Source: Acanthochromis polyacanthus
Taxonomy: Eukaryota; Chordata; Actinopteri; Pomacentridae
Assembly: GCF_021347895.1 (NCBI RefSeq)
Contig: NC_067115.1
Span: 15,199,876-15,263,875, forward strand
Length of the DNA stretch: 64,000 nt
Direction of reading: 5' to 3'
The notes beneath the pieces are model-generated. The model ran no database searches. It was not told the origin of the DNA and saw only the letters and a list, made by a program, of their open reading frames with translations. The translations under genes and the position numbers were made by a program. This document shows, piece by piece, positions 1-9,760 of this stretch. Positions within the stretch are counted from its first letter, which is position 1; every line of letters starts with the position of its first letter.

Positions 1-204
1 GAAGAGCCACCTTATTAACAAAGAGGTTCTTCAGCTGGTGATGATGTTTTAAAGAACGTTTATGGGTTTTTTTAAACTTTCGTACACATCATTGAACAGT
101 TTTAAACTTTTTGACAGAATCTTAATTTAAATAACTTTTCTGAAAGTTTCACACATTGTTTTCAGCTGACATTGAAATAAGTTCTGACGTTTCTGCTTTG
201 ACGT

Positions 205-636
205 GGGTTAGGGTTAGAAGGGTTAGGGTTAGGGTTAGAAGGATTAGCATTAGAAGGGTTAGGTTTAGAAGGGTTAGAGTTAGGGGTAGAAGTGTTAGGC
301 TTACTGGTAGAAGGGTTAGAGTGAGGATTAGAAGGGTTAGCATTGGGAGGGTTAGGTTTAGAAGGGTTAGAGTTAGGGGTAGAAGTGTTAGGCTTAGTGG
401 TAGAAGGGTTAGGGTTAGAAGGGTTAGAGTGAGGGTTAGAAGGGTTAGGGTTAGAAGGGTTAGGGTTAGAAGGGTTACAGTTAGGTTTAGAAGGGTTAGG
501 ATTAGGGTTAGAAGCGTTAGGTTTAGAAGGGTTAGGATTAGGTTTATAAGGGTTAGAGTTAGAAGGGTTAGAGTTAGGGGTAGACGTGTTAGGCTTAGGG
601 GTAGAAGGGTTAGGGTTACAAGGGTAGAGGTAGGTT
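205..636. repeat. Telomere-like degenerate minisatellite
   Basis: The tract is built almost wholly from the vertebrate telomere hexamer TTAGGG and a variant 9-mer GGGTTAGAA, read on the plus strand, with scattered substitutions. Part of it has a higher-order period near 95 bp: a block containing GTTAGAGTTAGGGGTAGAAG recurs at about 273 and 367, and a close version at about 561. It lies between acylphosphatase exon 2 (710-726) and the next exon, which is outside the window, so it is intronic. The long open frames through it are artefacts of a repeat length divisible by three. Confidence 0.9.
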
Positions 637-709
637 ACGATTAGAACCGTGAACTCAGTCAATCAGTGTTTTTACATTATTCTGTTATCACTGACTATTG
701 GGAACTCAC

Positions 710-928
710 CATCCTGAAGCATACACCTGAACACAGAAACATGTCATCAGGATTAACACTTGTCGTGTTTTTCACCAAACATTGCAGTAAAGCTAACCCA
801 TGCAACCTACCCTGAACGTTCCCAAAAACCTCGAAATCTACTGAAGCCAGTTTGTTTCCAGACATGGTGACGCTGAGGACCAGAAACACCAACAGAAACG
901 GAAACATGGCGAGCACTGACAGAAACAT
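710..928 (-). CDS. acyp2: Acylphosphatase (acyp2-like), 5' two exons, partial
   Basis: Acylphosphatases are small enzymes of about 98 residues that hydrolyse acyl phosphates, usually in the cytosol. Exon 1 (811-865 from the internal ATG) encodes MSGNKLASVDFEVFGNVQ plus one base and ends at a GTAGG donor. Exon 2 is only 17 bp (710-726), lies between a CAG acceptor and a GTGAG donor, and completes GVCFRM. The joined string VDFEVFGNVQGVCFRM is the family's signature substrate-binding loop with its catalytic arginine. VCFRM fits ACYP2 better than ACYP1, from memory. The remaining exons are off the left edge. The frame is open upstream to ATGs at 907 and 928, which add a hydrophobic 21-residue leader; the span given includes it, but the canonical start is 865. 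All three ATGs have an acceptable Kozak context. The paralogue assignment is less certain than the family. Confidence 0.8.
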
Positions 929-1065
929 GGCTCTGCTCTGCGGTTATTTCTGTCTCTGAAATTTAAAACTCCTCAAGCAGCACTGTCACAATAAAAGCTG
1001 CTTCTGCTCCCATCAAAATAACAGCATCACTGCTGAGTAATTTTATTGGGAAGGTGATATAGCAG

Positions 1066-1560
1066 ACCTCTACTAAGGACTTTCTATGACACTGTGGTAG
1101 CCTCTGCTTTCCTCTACGCTGTCATCTGCTGGGCCCCGGGCAGCACATGACCACAGCGGACATGAAGAGACTGAACAAGCTGACCAAGAGCGCCAGCTCT
1201 GTCCTGGGCTGCCCACTGGACTCTGTGATAGTTGTGGGTGAGAGGAGGATGTTGACCAAGCTCTCATCCATCATGGACAACAGCGCCCACCCACTGCACC
1301 GGACTGTAGCGGAGCTGAGCAGCTCCTTTAGCACGAGACTCGGACACCCACAGTGCAAGAAGGAGCGCTACCGCAGGTCCTTCATCCCCACTGCCATCAG
1401 ACTATATAACACTACTGTGTAGTTATTATTATGTGCAATATTTATTATCTTGTACTTGCACTTTCGTGACTTTTTGCACTCCTCTGTTTTTTGTTCCTCA
1501 GAGCCCTGTAACAGAAAATTTCTCCTTTGTGAGATCAATAAAGTTTATCTTATCTTATTT
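1066..1560 (+). mobile_element. 5'-truncated LINE, end of reverse-transcriptase ORF plus 3' tail
   Basis: An open frame from 1076 to 1422 reads into the extreme C-terminus of a fish non-LTR retrotransposon ORF2. The visible marks are VVASAFLYAVICW, KRLNKL..ASSVLGCPLDS, the GERRM block and a final KKERYRRSFIPTAIRLYN. A short 3' UTR follows, with an AATAAAGTTTATCTTATCTTA end of the kind produced by tail repeats. Most of the element, including the catalytic domain, is missing, so it is a dead 5'-truncated insertion. I believe it is L2/jockey-like, but the clade cannot be fixed from this fragment. Confidence 0.85.
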
Positions 1561-2399
1561 CGCTCGTATTTGGATGACGTTTTTGGCCCTCTTGGCTTCT
1601 TTCAGATCATCAGTCATTGTATTTTGAGTGGATGTTAAGCTAATGTTGAGTTTGTGAAGGGCTCTTGATTTTTTTTTTTTGTCCCATCACAATAGCAGAA
1701 CATTGCCATCTAATCACCATCTGATCCATAATTAGGTGTGCTCTGTATAACATAACAATGTCTTTGTCCCACTATGAATGTTGTTCTTGATGAAAGTTTG
1801 AGAGCTAAGATGTAAATCTAAAGATAATTGTATATGGAGCCTCAGAGCCTGACACTGTCTTCCCTTCAGTTTTATCTATAGAACAATGACTCCTTGAAGG
1901 CTTAATTTGTGTTTCATTTTAATTCTTCAATAAAGGAAAGTGTACAGCTCATATATGACATAAATGTCACCATCTGATGCACAGTACCAAATTAATGCTT
2001 CAGGGTCATTCATAATTATAGCTCTGAGGCACGTCAGAACAAAATTAGCACAGTAACAGACAGTGTAGGAACAAAAGTCTGTTAATATGCTGGCTTTATT
2101 CATTGAGCTTCTTATTTTAGAAATGGCCAAAGTTAGAACTCATGTTTCATTTACAGAACTGAAGTTCTAATGTTGTCTTAAATTAAAAAAAACAACAACC
2201 TTGAATTAACTAGAAACCAACAAAACTCATTAATTTACATTCAAAAAAGGAAAAAGGACTAAATTTCTGCATGATGTTTTAAAGTGTTCCGTATCTTGGT
2301 TTTGACTTCTGCAGAGAACATGATAATAAATAAGAGTTCACACCATTGGTGGGAAAAGCTAATTTTCTCTTTATGTAGTCATGCTCTATACCACCAGCA

Positions 2400-2736
2400 A
2401 CATCCATCCATCTTCTATACACCGCTTTATCCTCACTGGGGTTGCTGGAGCCTATCCCAGCTGACTCAGGTGAAGGCAGGGAACACCCTGGACAGGTCAC
2501 CAATCTACATATACAGACAAACAATCACACTCACATTCACACCTAGGGGCAATTTAGAGTCATCAATTAACCTCAGCATATTTCTGGACTGGGGGAGGAA
2601 GCCAGAGTACCTGGAGAAAACCCACGCACCCACGCACGCACGCACGCACGCACGCACCCGGGAAAGCTGGGATGTGAACCAGGGATTTTCTTGCTGCAAG
2701 GCAAAGGTGCTAACCACTACACCACTGTGGAGCCCC
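2400..2736 (-). mobile_element. Teleost tRNA-related SINE-like repeat, copy 1
   Basis: This is a near full-length copy, read from its (TGGATGGA)n tail on the left (seen as CATCCATCC) to its head on the right. The body contains the block CACCGCTTTATCC, then CCCAGCTGACTC, GGGGCAATTTAGAGTC and a G-rich hinge. Similar sequence occurs at six other places in the window. A CACG microsatellite at about 2627-2657 has expanded inside the copy. The flanks share CCACCAGCA, which may be a target-site duplication. Long open frames here are not genes. Confidence 0.85.
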
Positions 2737-3210
2737 ACCACCACCAGCACCAGCAAATTGTAATGTAAAAATAAGTATTATCAGCAACATGTACCAAAAG
2801 AATATTCCATCGGTAATATTTTCCATTAATTACTACTGATGCATCAATATGAAAATTAGATTTTAATGCTGATAATCAAGAAGAAGCTGCTTTGTACAAA
2901 CTAAGGTGAATTCTGGATTATGACCCAGTCTTTGTGGCCCATACTTGTAATACTAATTTGTGCATGGTAGTTATATGATGCATATTTTTACACAATCATT
3001 CCAATCATGATCTGTGAAATAACAACAGATAAAAATATTAGTGTGAAAAGTGTAATATTTAGCTCTGAAATGTAGAGTAGAAGCTGTAAGCAGCATAAAA
3101 ATGATAAGAAAAAAAGAAAAAACAAAAACAGATCAAATATCTTCCAGTTGTATTGTCCTTGAATAAATGTATGTATTCTCACAGTTTGTACTGGCCATGT
3201 TCCTGCAGGA

Positions 3211-3311
3211 TATTTCCTGGTGGACAGCTTCTACCAAGTGGCCAATAAGCAGAACTGCATCCAGCATCTTAAACATCCTCTCTTAGAGTTGTGCTGCCTC
3301 ATGAAAATCCT
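3211..3311 (+). other. Candidate orphan exon (unrecognised)
   Basis: A 101-bp open stretch lies between a good acceptor (TTCCTGCAG at 3202-3210) and a perfect GC-type donor context (CTAG followed by GCAAGT). It translates to a cysteine-containing amphipathic segment, beginning YFLVDSFYQVANKQ and ending CCLMKIL. I do not recognise the protein, and no matching upstream or downstream exon was found. It could be one exon of an unidentified gene, a decayed exon, or chance. Confidence 0.2.
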
Positions 3312-4037
3312 AGGCAAGTCTTTCTCTGAGGAAAGCTGCTGTGTTTGTGTGACAGACATTTATTTTAATGAAGATATGAAACTTTACACTACTTATCTGC
3401 TGTCTTCTGAAATATGAATGTTTCTTCTAATAAATATATTTTTAAAAACATCGATCCACTGTGATCAATAATATGTTGATTGATACGAACCTCTCAGTAA
3501 AAGATTTCCTTTTCTTACTTTGATTGTCTGAGAGCAGCCTGCCTTCTACTCTCTGCACACTTGTATTACATTTGATAGATACACATGATGACTTAAGGGC
3601 CCAGATGTTTCTATCACTTTGCTATAAAATAGACAGAAATTCCAACTTCAGAAAATTATTGTCAGGCTTTGAGGAGCCTAAGCAGAGAAGTAACTAACAA
3701 AATAGTTTTGCGCAAAGTAAATAGAAAATAAAACTTTCAAGTATAAACTAAGGCTGCCTGGTTAACAGAACTTCAGTGCCACCAAGAGGAATGTCCTGGA
3801 AGCACCTCACATTTTTGAGTCACTGGAGAAGAGGATTTGTAAGAAACTAAATCTTAAAAGCAGAGGGACAAAAAAAATAAGGAGCTGAGAAAAGAACCGA
3901 AAAGGACAGTGTTTTAGACAAAGATGCGCTACTTTTGTTACTGAACAAGCTTTTGAAAAAGACAAGCTAAAGGACTAAACTGGACAACTTAAACTAAAGC
4001 AAAATAGTCTAACTCTTTAAAGATCCCATCCAGACAT

Positions 4038-4356
4038 CCATCCATCCATCCATTATTTACACACCGCTTCCTCATTAGGGTCATGGGGGAGTCTATCACA
4101 GCTGACTTAGGGTGAAAGCAGAGGACACCCAGGACAGGTAACCAGTCTGTCACAGGGCTACACGGAGAAGCAAACAATCACACTCACATTCACAGCTACA
4201 GACAATTTAGAGTTACCAAATAATCTGAGCATGTTTTTGGACTGTGGGAGGAAACCCCACGTACACACAGGGAGAACTTGCAAACTCATACAGAAAGACC
4301 CCATGATCCTCGGACACCAATCGGGGATCTTCGAGCTGCAAGTCGACAGTGCAGCC
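4038..4356 (-). mobile_element. Teleost tRNA-related SINE-like repeat, copy 2, with 13-bp TSD
   Basis: Same family and orientation as the copy at 2400. It is flanked by an exact 13-bp direct repeat, CCCATCCAGACAT, at 4025-4037 and 4357-4369. That duplication defines the ends and shows insertion by target-primed retrotransposition. The head half (right side) has diverged more than the body. Confidence 0.85.
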
Positions 4357-4369
4357 CCCATCCAGACAT

Positions 4370-6700
4370 GTCATCATAAATAATCTGCATGTCTAACATG
4401 TTGTTTAAATTCAAGAAAAGTTTAGAAATGAGTAAAATGACATAGATGAAGTTTAATTACTCGACACAAGAGGTCTCACTCTACTGAAACTTGATTCTAG
4501 TTGTTGATTGGGAATACAGGATCTGAGTTTCCACACATGCTGGACCAAAGCTGTAATGTCAGACATCCTGTTCATAAGTACACGTGTGGTAAACTCAGAT
4601 TTTGTATGACCACAGACAAATTATATGACACACACACGCACGCACGCACAAACAATTTTACATTATTTATCAGCCAAAAACTTTTAAAAGAGAAATAATC
4701 ATTGAATTTTCAACTCTCTGAAGGTCTGTGACGTGGTTCCATTGGAAAAATTTAACCAAATCCAAACATAAAATTGTAATGTTTCACTTAATTCTACATT
4801 TCTCATTTAGAAATTTGCCAAAAATAAACCAGATTCTGTTGTGTGTGTGTGTGTGTGTGTGTGTGTTTTAAATGAAACCATGAAGCCACTAGTGACTCGG
4901 CTGTGACTCTGTTGAGCTGCAGGCTGTGTGTACACATGGCAGATAAGAGTATGGAAGCAAATTCAAATTGTAAATAGACAAATATTTACATCATGTTGTG
5001 TTGCATTTCCCCCCCCAGTATTACTAACAACTGGTAGCACTTAAAAAAAATGTTAAACATGCTGACTCGAGTCATTATCAATGTCTGCAAAATTGAAAAT
5101 CAAGAAAATACAAATTTAACTTTCTTGTGTGTGATTTATGGCATTTAACTCTGTCATACTTTGAATTCTCTCTGCTTCTAACTACACAGAGGTGCAGGGC
5201 TTCAGACTACAGTGAGAAAGGAGCCCACGGTAAATAAAAACATGACAGCCCAGAAACGTCTTCAGTTTCAGAGATTTAAAAGACATTTTTTCAATTATTT
5301 ATTCTATTTGATGATGATCGATAACCAGATCTCGCAGAATACAGTGAGAACACTTCAGGGATGACTGATTTTGTTTACTTGTGATGAACCTTTATTTTTG
5401 TAGCTGCGTAATTTTCCCCTCTTGGTGGTTGCTGTGTTGAACTATGCCTCATCCATTCAGTATCATCTATACACCTCTTTATCCTGTTGAGCACTGAATA
5501 GTGACCGGAGCCTCATCCAGCCGCTTTCTTTATGTTACTGCATGTAATACGACCGTGTGACACATGTATTATTGGATGGAAAATGTGCACAAGGTTGGGC
5601 ACTTTGTGTTGTCATAGGAAAACTACATGTCCACAAATACACACCTACGGCTCAGTCACAGTGTTGCTCCACCTTCTCCTTGAAATATCATTGCAATATT
5701 TGTCTTGTTGTCTTGTATCAGTCGAGCTCAAACAACAGAGGAAGAAGCAGTATAAGGCCGTCACACCTTCCCGTAAAGGTAAGCAGCATTTTGTCTTTTT
5801 GTCTTGCAGTTTGTTGGTAATAAAATGTAAATAATCTGCCACTTTTTATGTATTTATGTCTTAGGCAAATGAGAGCAATCTTGCTGGCGTTTATTTTCTG
5901 AGTCAGAATATTAATTTACTTTACACTTAATACATTCACTATGTATTAGCTTAATTAAGAGTAAATGCAGAAAATGGCAAAGACAAGTGAAGTAAGCTCT
6001 GAGAAAAAGTCACAAATTTATTAGAGGTGCAGAAAAACTTTATTTCCTATCGATAGTCGGGTGTATTGTCGAGAGTCATTTAACAAGTACTGAGTTAATC
6101 AAATTCTTCCACATAAAACTTTGTTGTCTATAGTCATAAAAAGCCTGAAAAAACTTCTTACAAGCAGGAAATGTGTTGCACTTTGTGAAACAGCAACGGC
6201 AGACCTCACCTAATCCTGGAATTTGTGTGTGTTGCTGTGTGAATTTCTAAAGAGCCACTGACTTGTACATATGAAACACATGTTGATAATCGGGATAATT
6301 TTAGAACCTTTATAACGCCACTACAATCTAAATCATCAGTCATGAGAAGAGGTCTAAACAAAAACTGATTCTAAATGCAGCAGTGTTGGAAAGCAAAGTG
6401 GATTTAGGTGGACAGGTTGAACGAGATCTGTCATTTCACCTCCACAGTGTTTATTTTTATGTTCATTGCACCAAACAAATGATAGAACATTCTTTTATTT
6501 GTTTGGTGCCAGGATTCTCAATGCGTGCAGCAAGAGAGGATACATGCAAATGAAAAGTCCTGGTTACATACCGCACACTTGACATTTGGTAAAACATGCG
6601 CTGCACAAACATAAAACAAACCAAATACTTTTAGGGCACAGATTTGCTGATTTGACAGTAAAATGCAACATAAAGAAATAATACTACTAATAATTCATTG
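4370..6700. other. Intergenic, no gene recognised
   Basis: This is AT-rich DNA with a GT microsatellite at about 4843-4867 and a short CACG run near 4632. Two short splice-flanked stretches (5191-5232 and 5730-5780) could be untranslated exons of the downstream LITAF-type gene, but neither carries recognisable coding sequence. Confidence 0.4.
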
Positions 6701-6702
6701 TC

Positions 6703-6816
6703 GACCTGTCCAGGGTGTCCCCTGGCTTCACCCGAGTCAGCTGAGATAGGCTCCAGCACCCCCCACGATCCTAATGACGATAAAGCGGTGTATAGAGAAT
6801 GGATGGATGGATGGAT
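6703..6816 (+). mobile_element. Teleost SINE-like repeat, copy 3 (3' part only)
   Basis: This is the tail third of the family in head-to-tail plus orientation: GACCTGTCCAGGGTGTCCCC, then GAGTCAGCTGAGATAGGCTC, then GATAAAGCGGTG, and a GGATGGATGGATGG tail. The head is absent, consistent with 5' truncation. Confidence 0.8.
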
Positions 6817-7826
6817 AATTCATTGTGGATGCTTAAAATGTTTTAATCTGACTCAGCATGAATGTTCATTCTTGCTCTTGGGGAAAAAAATAAAAATTCA
6901 ATGTTTTGAGGGATGAAATGTGGTTGAAAGCGCATAAAAGCTAGTAAGTGAGCCATGGGTTTATTTTTTTTCCTCAAACATTTTAGCTGAGAGACTTGAT
7001 TGGAGATAACACTGGAAGCACACAATCACACACTTGGAAGGTGTACTGAAGCTATGCTAGCAGTTACGCTCCATTCAATGAAGCTTCACTAGCTGCAGAG
7101 AACTGTAGCAACCAAAACCATGGCAACATGACAAAAGAAGTTCACTACATCAGAAACCACGTTTTCACAGAAGCATCCATGTATCTGACAAGAGTAAAAG
7201 AAGATGCCTTTCATTTTTGTGCAGATGAACCAGTTTCCGTGCTGCAGAATGAAGCATGCTGGGTCACTGTCACGGCGTATCGGAATACTTGATGGAACTG
7301 AGCCGACATTCACAAAATTAGTTTCACATTTCCCTCTCAAAGAAATTTGAAAAGTTTGTGCTTCCAACTTCTCACTGTCGCATACAACCTGCAGCATTTC
7401 TCAGTTTGTACATGTTTGCTGGTGCTTTAATTTACATCACACAAAACACATGCACAGCTGGGATGTATTTGTCACTGGGGGGTGTTTCACTGGCAGTCAT
7501 CACAGACAGAAACTCTGTTGTTTCTAGTTTCACACTGGTCAAGCTGCTCCTCTAGGATGAAACGATGGAATGCCACCAAACGTGCTTGCTTGCATATATG
7601 CCCATTGGCTTGTATTGGCTGGCCATCACTGCTTAAAAGTGCTCCAACTTGATCAACAAGATTTTGTACTCTGCCCATCAAGGAAATTCCAGGCTTCAGT
7701 ATGGACCCAAATCCACTAGTTTACTTTCCTTGATTCAGAGTTTATCAGGAGGCCTTTTTTGGAATTCTAAATTCTTTAATATAGCTTCTTTTTCATTTTT
7801 ATCAGCAGCTCCTATAGACAGATATC
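6817..7826. other. Intergenic / upstream region of the LITAF-type gene
   Basis: No coding exon was recognised. Open frames here are short and show no family resemblance. The stretch ends in a pyrimidine-rich run and an AG (about 7793-7806) just before the first coding exon, so a 5' untranslated exon probably lies upstream and is unplaced. Confidence 0.35.
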
Positions 7827-9760
7827 ATGGAGAAGGATCAGCCACCTGCAATGGCAATGCCAGCACCGCCGTACCCCGGCCCACCTTTGGATTACCAGCC
7901 TCAGCCCGTTGTGTATCCCCCCGTCCATACTGGTAAGAAATCAGGGATTGTCACCTGTGTAGATCTTTACTGTAATGCATCTCTTATTTCTTTAGTTGTT
8001 CCTGTGACTTAAGTCTATGTGACAGCAGCTGTTGGTCAGCTTGTGTTAAATTATTTTTTTTAAGTTAAGTGTCTCCTTTCCATGTCTAGTGGGGGCTTAC
8101 CAATACAGCCCACAGCAACCTCAGATTGTACAGCCTGGTGAGCACCTTTCTAAAACTGTCTCTAATGGATTTAAAGAAAAATGTAGCACAAACTGTAGGT
8201 AGCAGAGCTTCAGTTTCAGGGGCCGTGTTTTGTTGTGCCCACAGTGAACCAGGTGGTTGTGGTGCAGCAGCTGCCGACTGATGTTCCTGGACAAATGATG
8301 TGCCCTCACTGCAGCAAGTCCGTCGTGACTACAACACACCACAAAAACGGGATGCTCACTTGGCTGATCTGTGGCGTCCTGGGAGTCTTCCTGTGAGTAG
8401 AAACATCCGAATACACATGACCGTGTAAACTATGCTGACACTCATAAACATCACAGCCTACTTTGGTGGATTATATTAATATCTAAGTAACATAACGTAA
8501 ATATGATAAATGGTCTGATTTGTTTGTTGTATCTTGAAAGGATGGAATGACTGAGATGAAATGACTGATTTAAATAAGATTTGTAAAGACACATGCTAAT
8601 AGCAGCCTCTTTTTCTGATTTGAACAAAACATACCTGATGTTAAGTTGCTTAGTACCTTTACTATATAAATCATAATTTTTTCTTTAATATGAATAAAAC
8701 CACAGTGAAGGTTGGCGGGGAATTCTGTCAATAACTCAGTACACACCAAGCAATATTGTCTTTGAATTAAGTCTAAACTGTAAAAAAAAAAACAAAAAAA
8801 AAACAAATCTGGGAGCAAGGGTGGCAGAAAAACACACATTAAAAAACAGTGGAATACTGTTAGATTTTAAAATGGAAAAAATTATGAAATTACAGCATTT
8901 ATTTTCAAAATAATAATATTTTTAGCTGATTTAAATCAAGTAAAACAGAGTTATTTTGTGGTCATACATTGTAAAGCATTGAATTAAACATCATGTATGG
9001 TGTCGCCCTGTTTACGTTAGGGTGAAAATGTAAATTGATTTTTAATTAATTAACTTTATTTTTTCTATTTTCTTTGATATTTTCTGTAATTTAACAAAAC
9101 ATGAAAAATCTGTTAAAACAGTTCAACGTTTTTCTCCACAAGTTTTAGTCTTTAATATAGTTTTTCTCCTCCAAATATCAGCAAATATCTGAAAAAAAGC
9201 AACATTATTTTTGCCGATTTAAATAAAATCAAATCGTGTATTTATATGATAAAATGTTGACTACAAATGTATAACCATTAGGAAAAAAATCGGATTTTTA
9301 ATTTGTACATTATCTACAGTTTTGGCCTGATTTTAAAGATTAACATCAATATTAACAGCATTTTCCTGTTAGCTTACTCGACATCATCTGTAATGTAGCA
9401 AAACCGCAAAAAAATCTGTAAAAACAAATAAACAAATCAACCAAAAGTAACCAGTAACTGTGAAAAAAGCAATCTAAAATTCACTAAAGATTTTTGTTTT
9501 CTCGAGTTCAGCAAACAGCTCATTAGATAAACTTGTCATTCAGGTTCAGTTATCTAATATGGGGAACTAAATGTAGAAACTGAGCCGGATTGAGATGACT
9601 CACACGGTACACACTGATGTTTACAAGATAAGTTAATATTTTGACTTTGTTCAGGTGCTGGCCTTGCTGTTTGATCCCCTTCTGTGTGGAATCCTGCAAG
9701 GATGTGGAGCATTCCTGCCCATCCTGTCACAACGTCCTTCATATCTATAAACGCATGTGA
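7827..9760 (+). CDS. litaf: LITAF-domain protein (lipopolysaccharide-induced TNF factor-like)
   Basis: Four coding exons join in phase: 7827-7932, 8090-8137, 8245-8392 and 9655-9760, giving 135 residues. All introns are GT-AG. LITAF proteins are monotopic endosome/lysosome membrane proteins that help sort cargo for degradation. The N-terminal third is rich in proline and tyrosine (PAPPYPGPP), as usual for binding WW/ESCRT partners. The C-terminal LITAF domain is intact: CPHC at 71-74, a hydrophobic membrane-inserted stretch at about 88-111 with the WPCCLIPFC motif, and the second zinc-binding knuckle HSCPSC at 120-125, ending YKRM. It is shorter than human LITAF (161 aa), mainly in the N-terminal linker. 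The start is the first ATG of exon 1 and sits just after a splice acceptor. AATAAA-type signals occur near 10273. CDIP1-like or other LITAF-family paralogues are the main alternative. Confidence 0.9.

Noticed and set aside
156..662. Long open frames on both strands (162 and 166 residues)
   Set aside because: Both are translations of the telomere-like repeat, giving only VR or NPSNP-type dipeptide strings; not genes.
2284..2763. 159-residue plus-strand open frame
   Set aside because: It runs through a SINE copy and a CACG microsatellite; the peptide matches no family and similar frames recur at every SINE copy.
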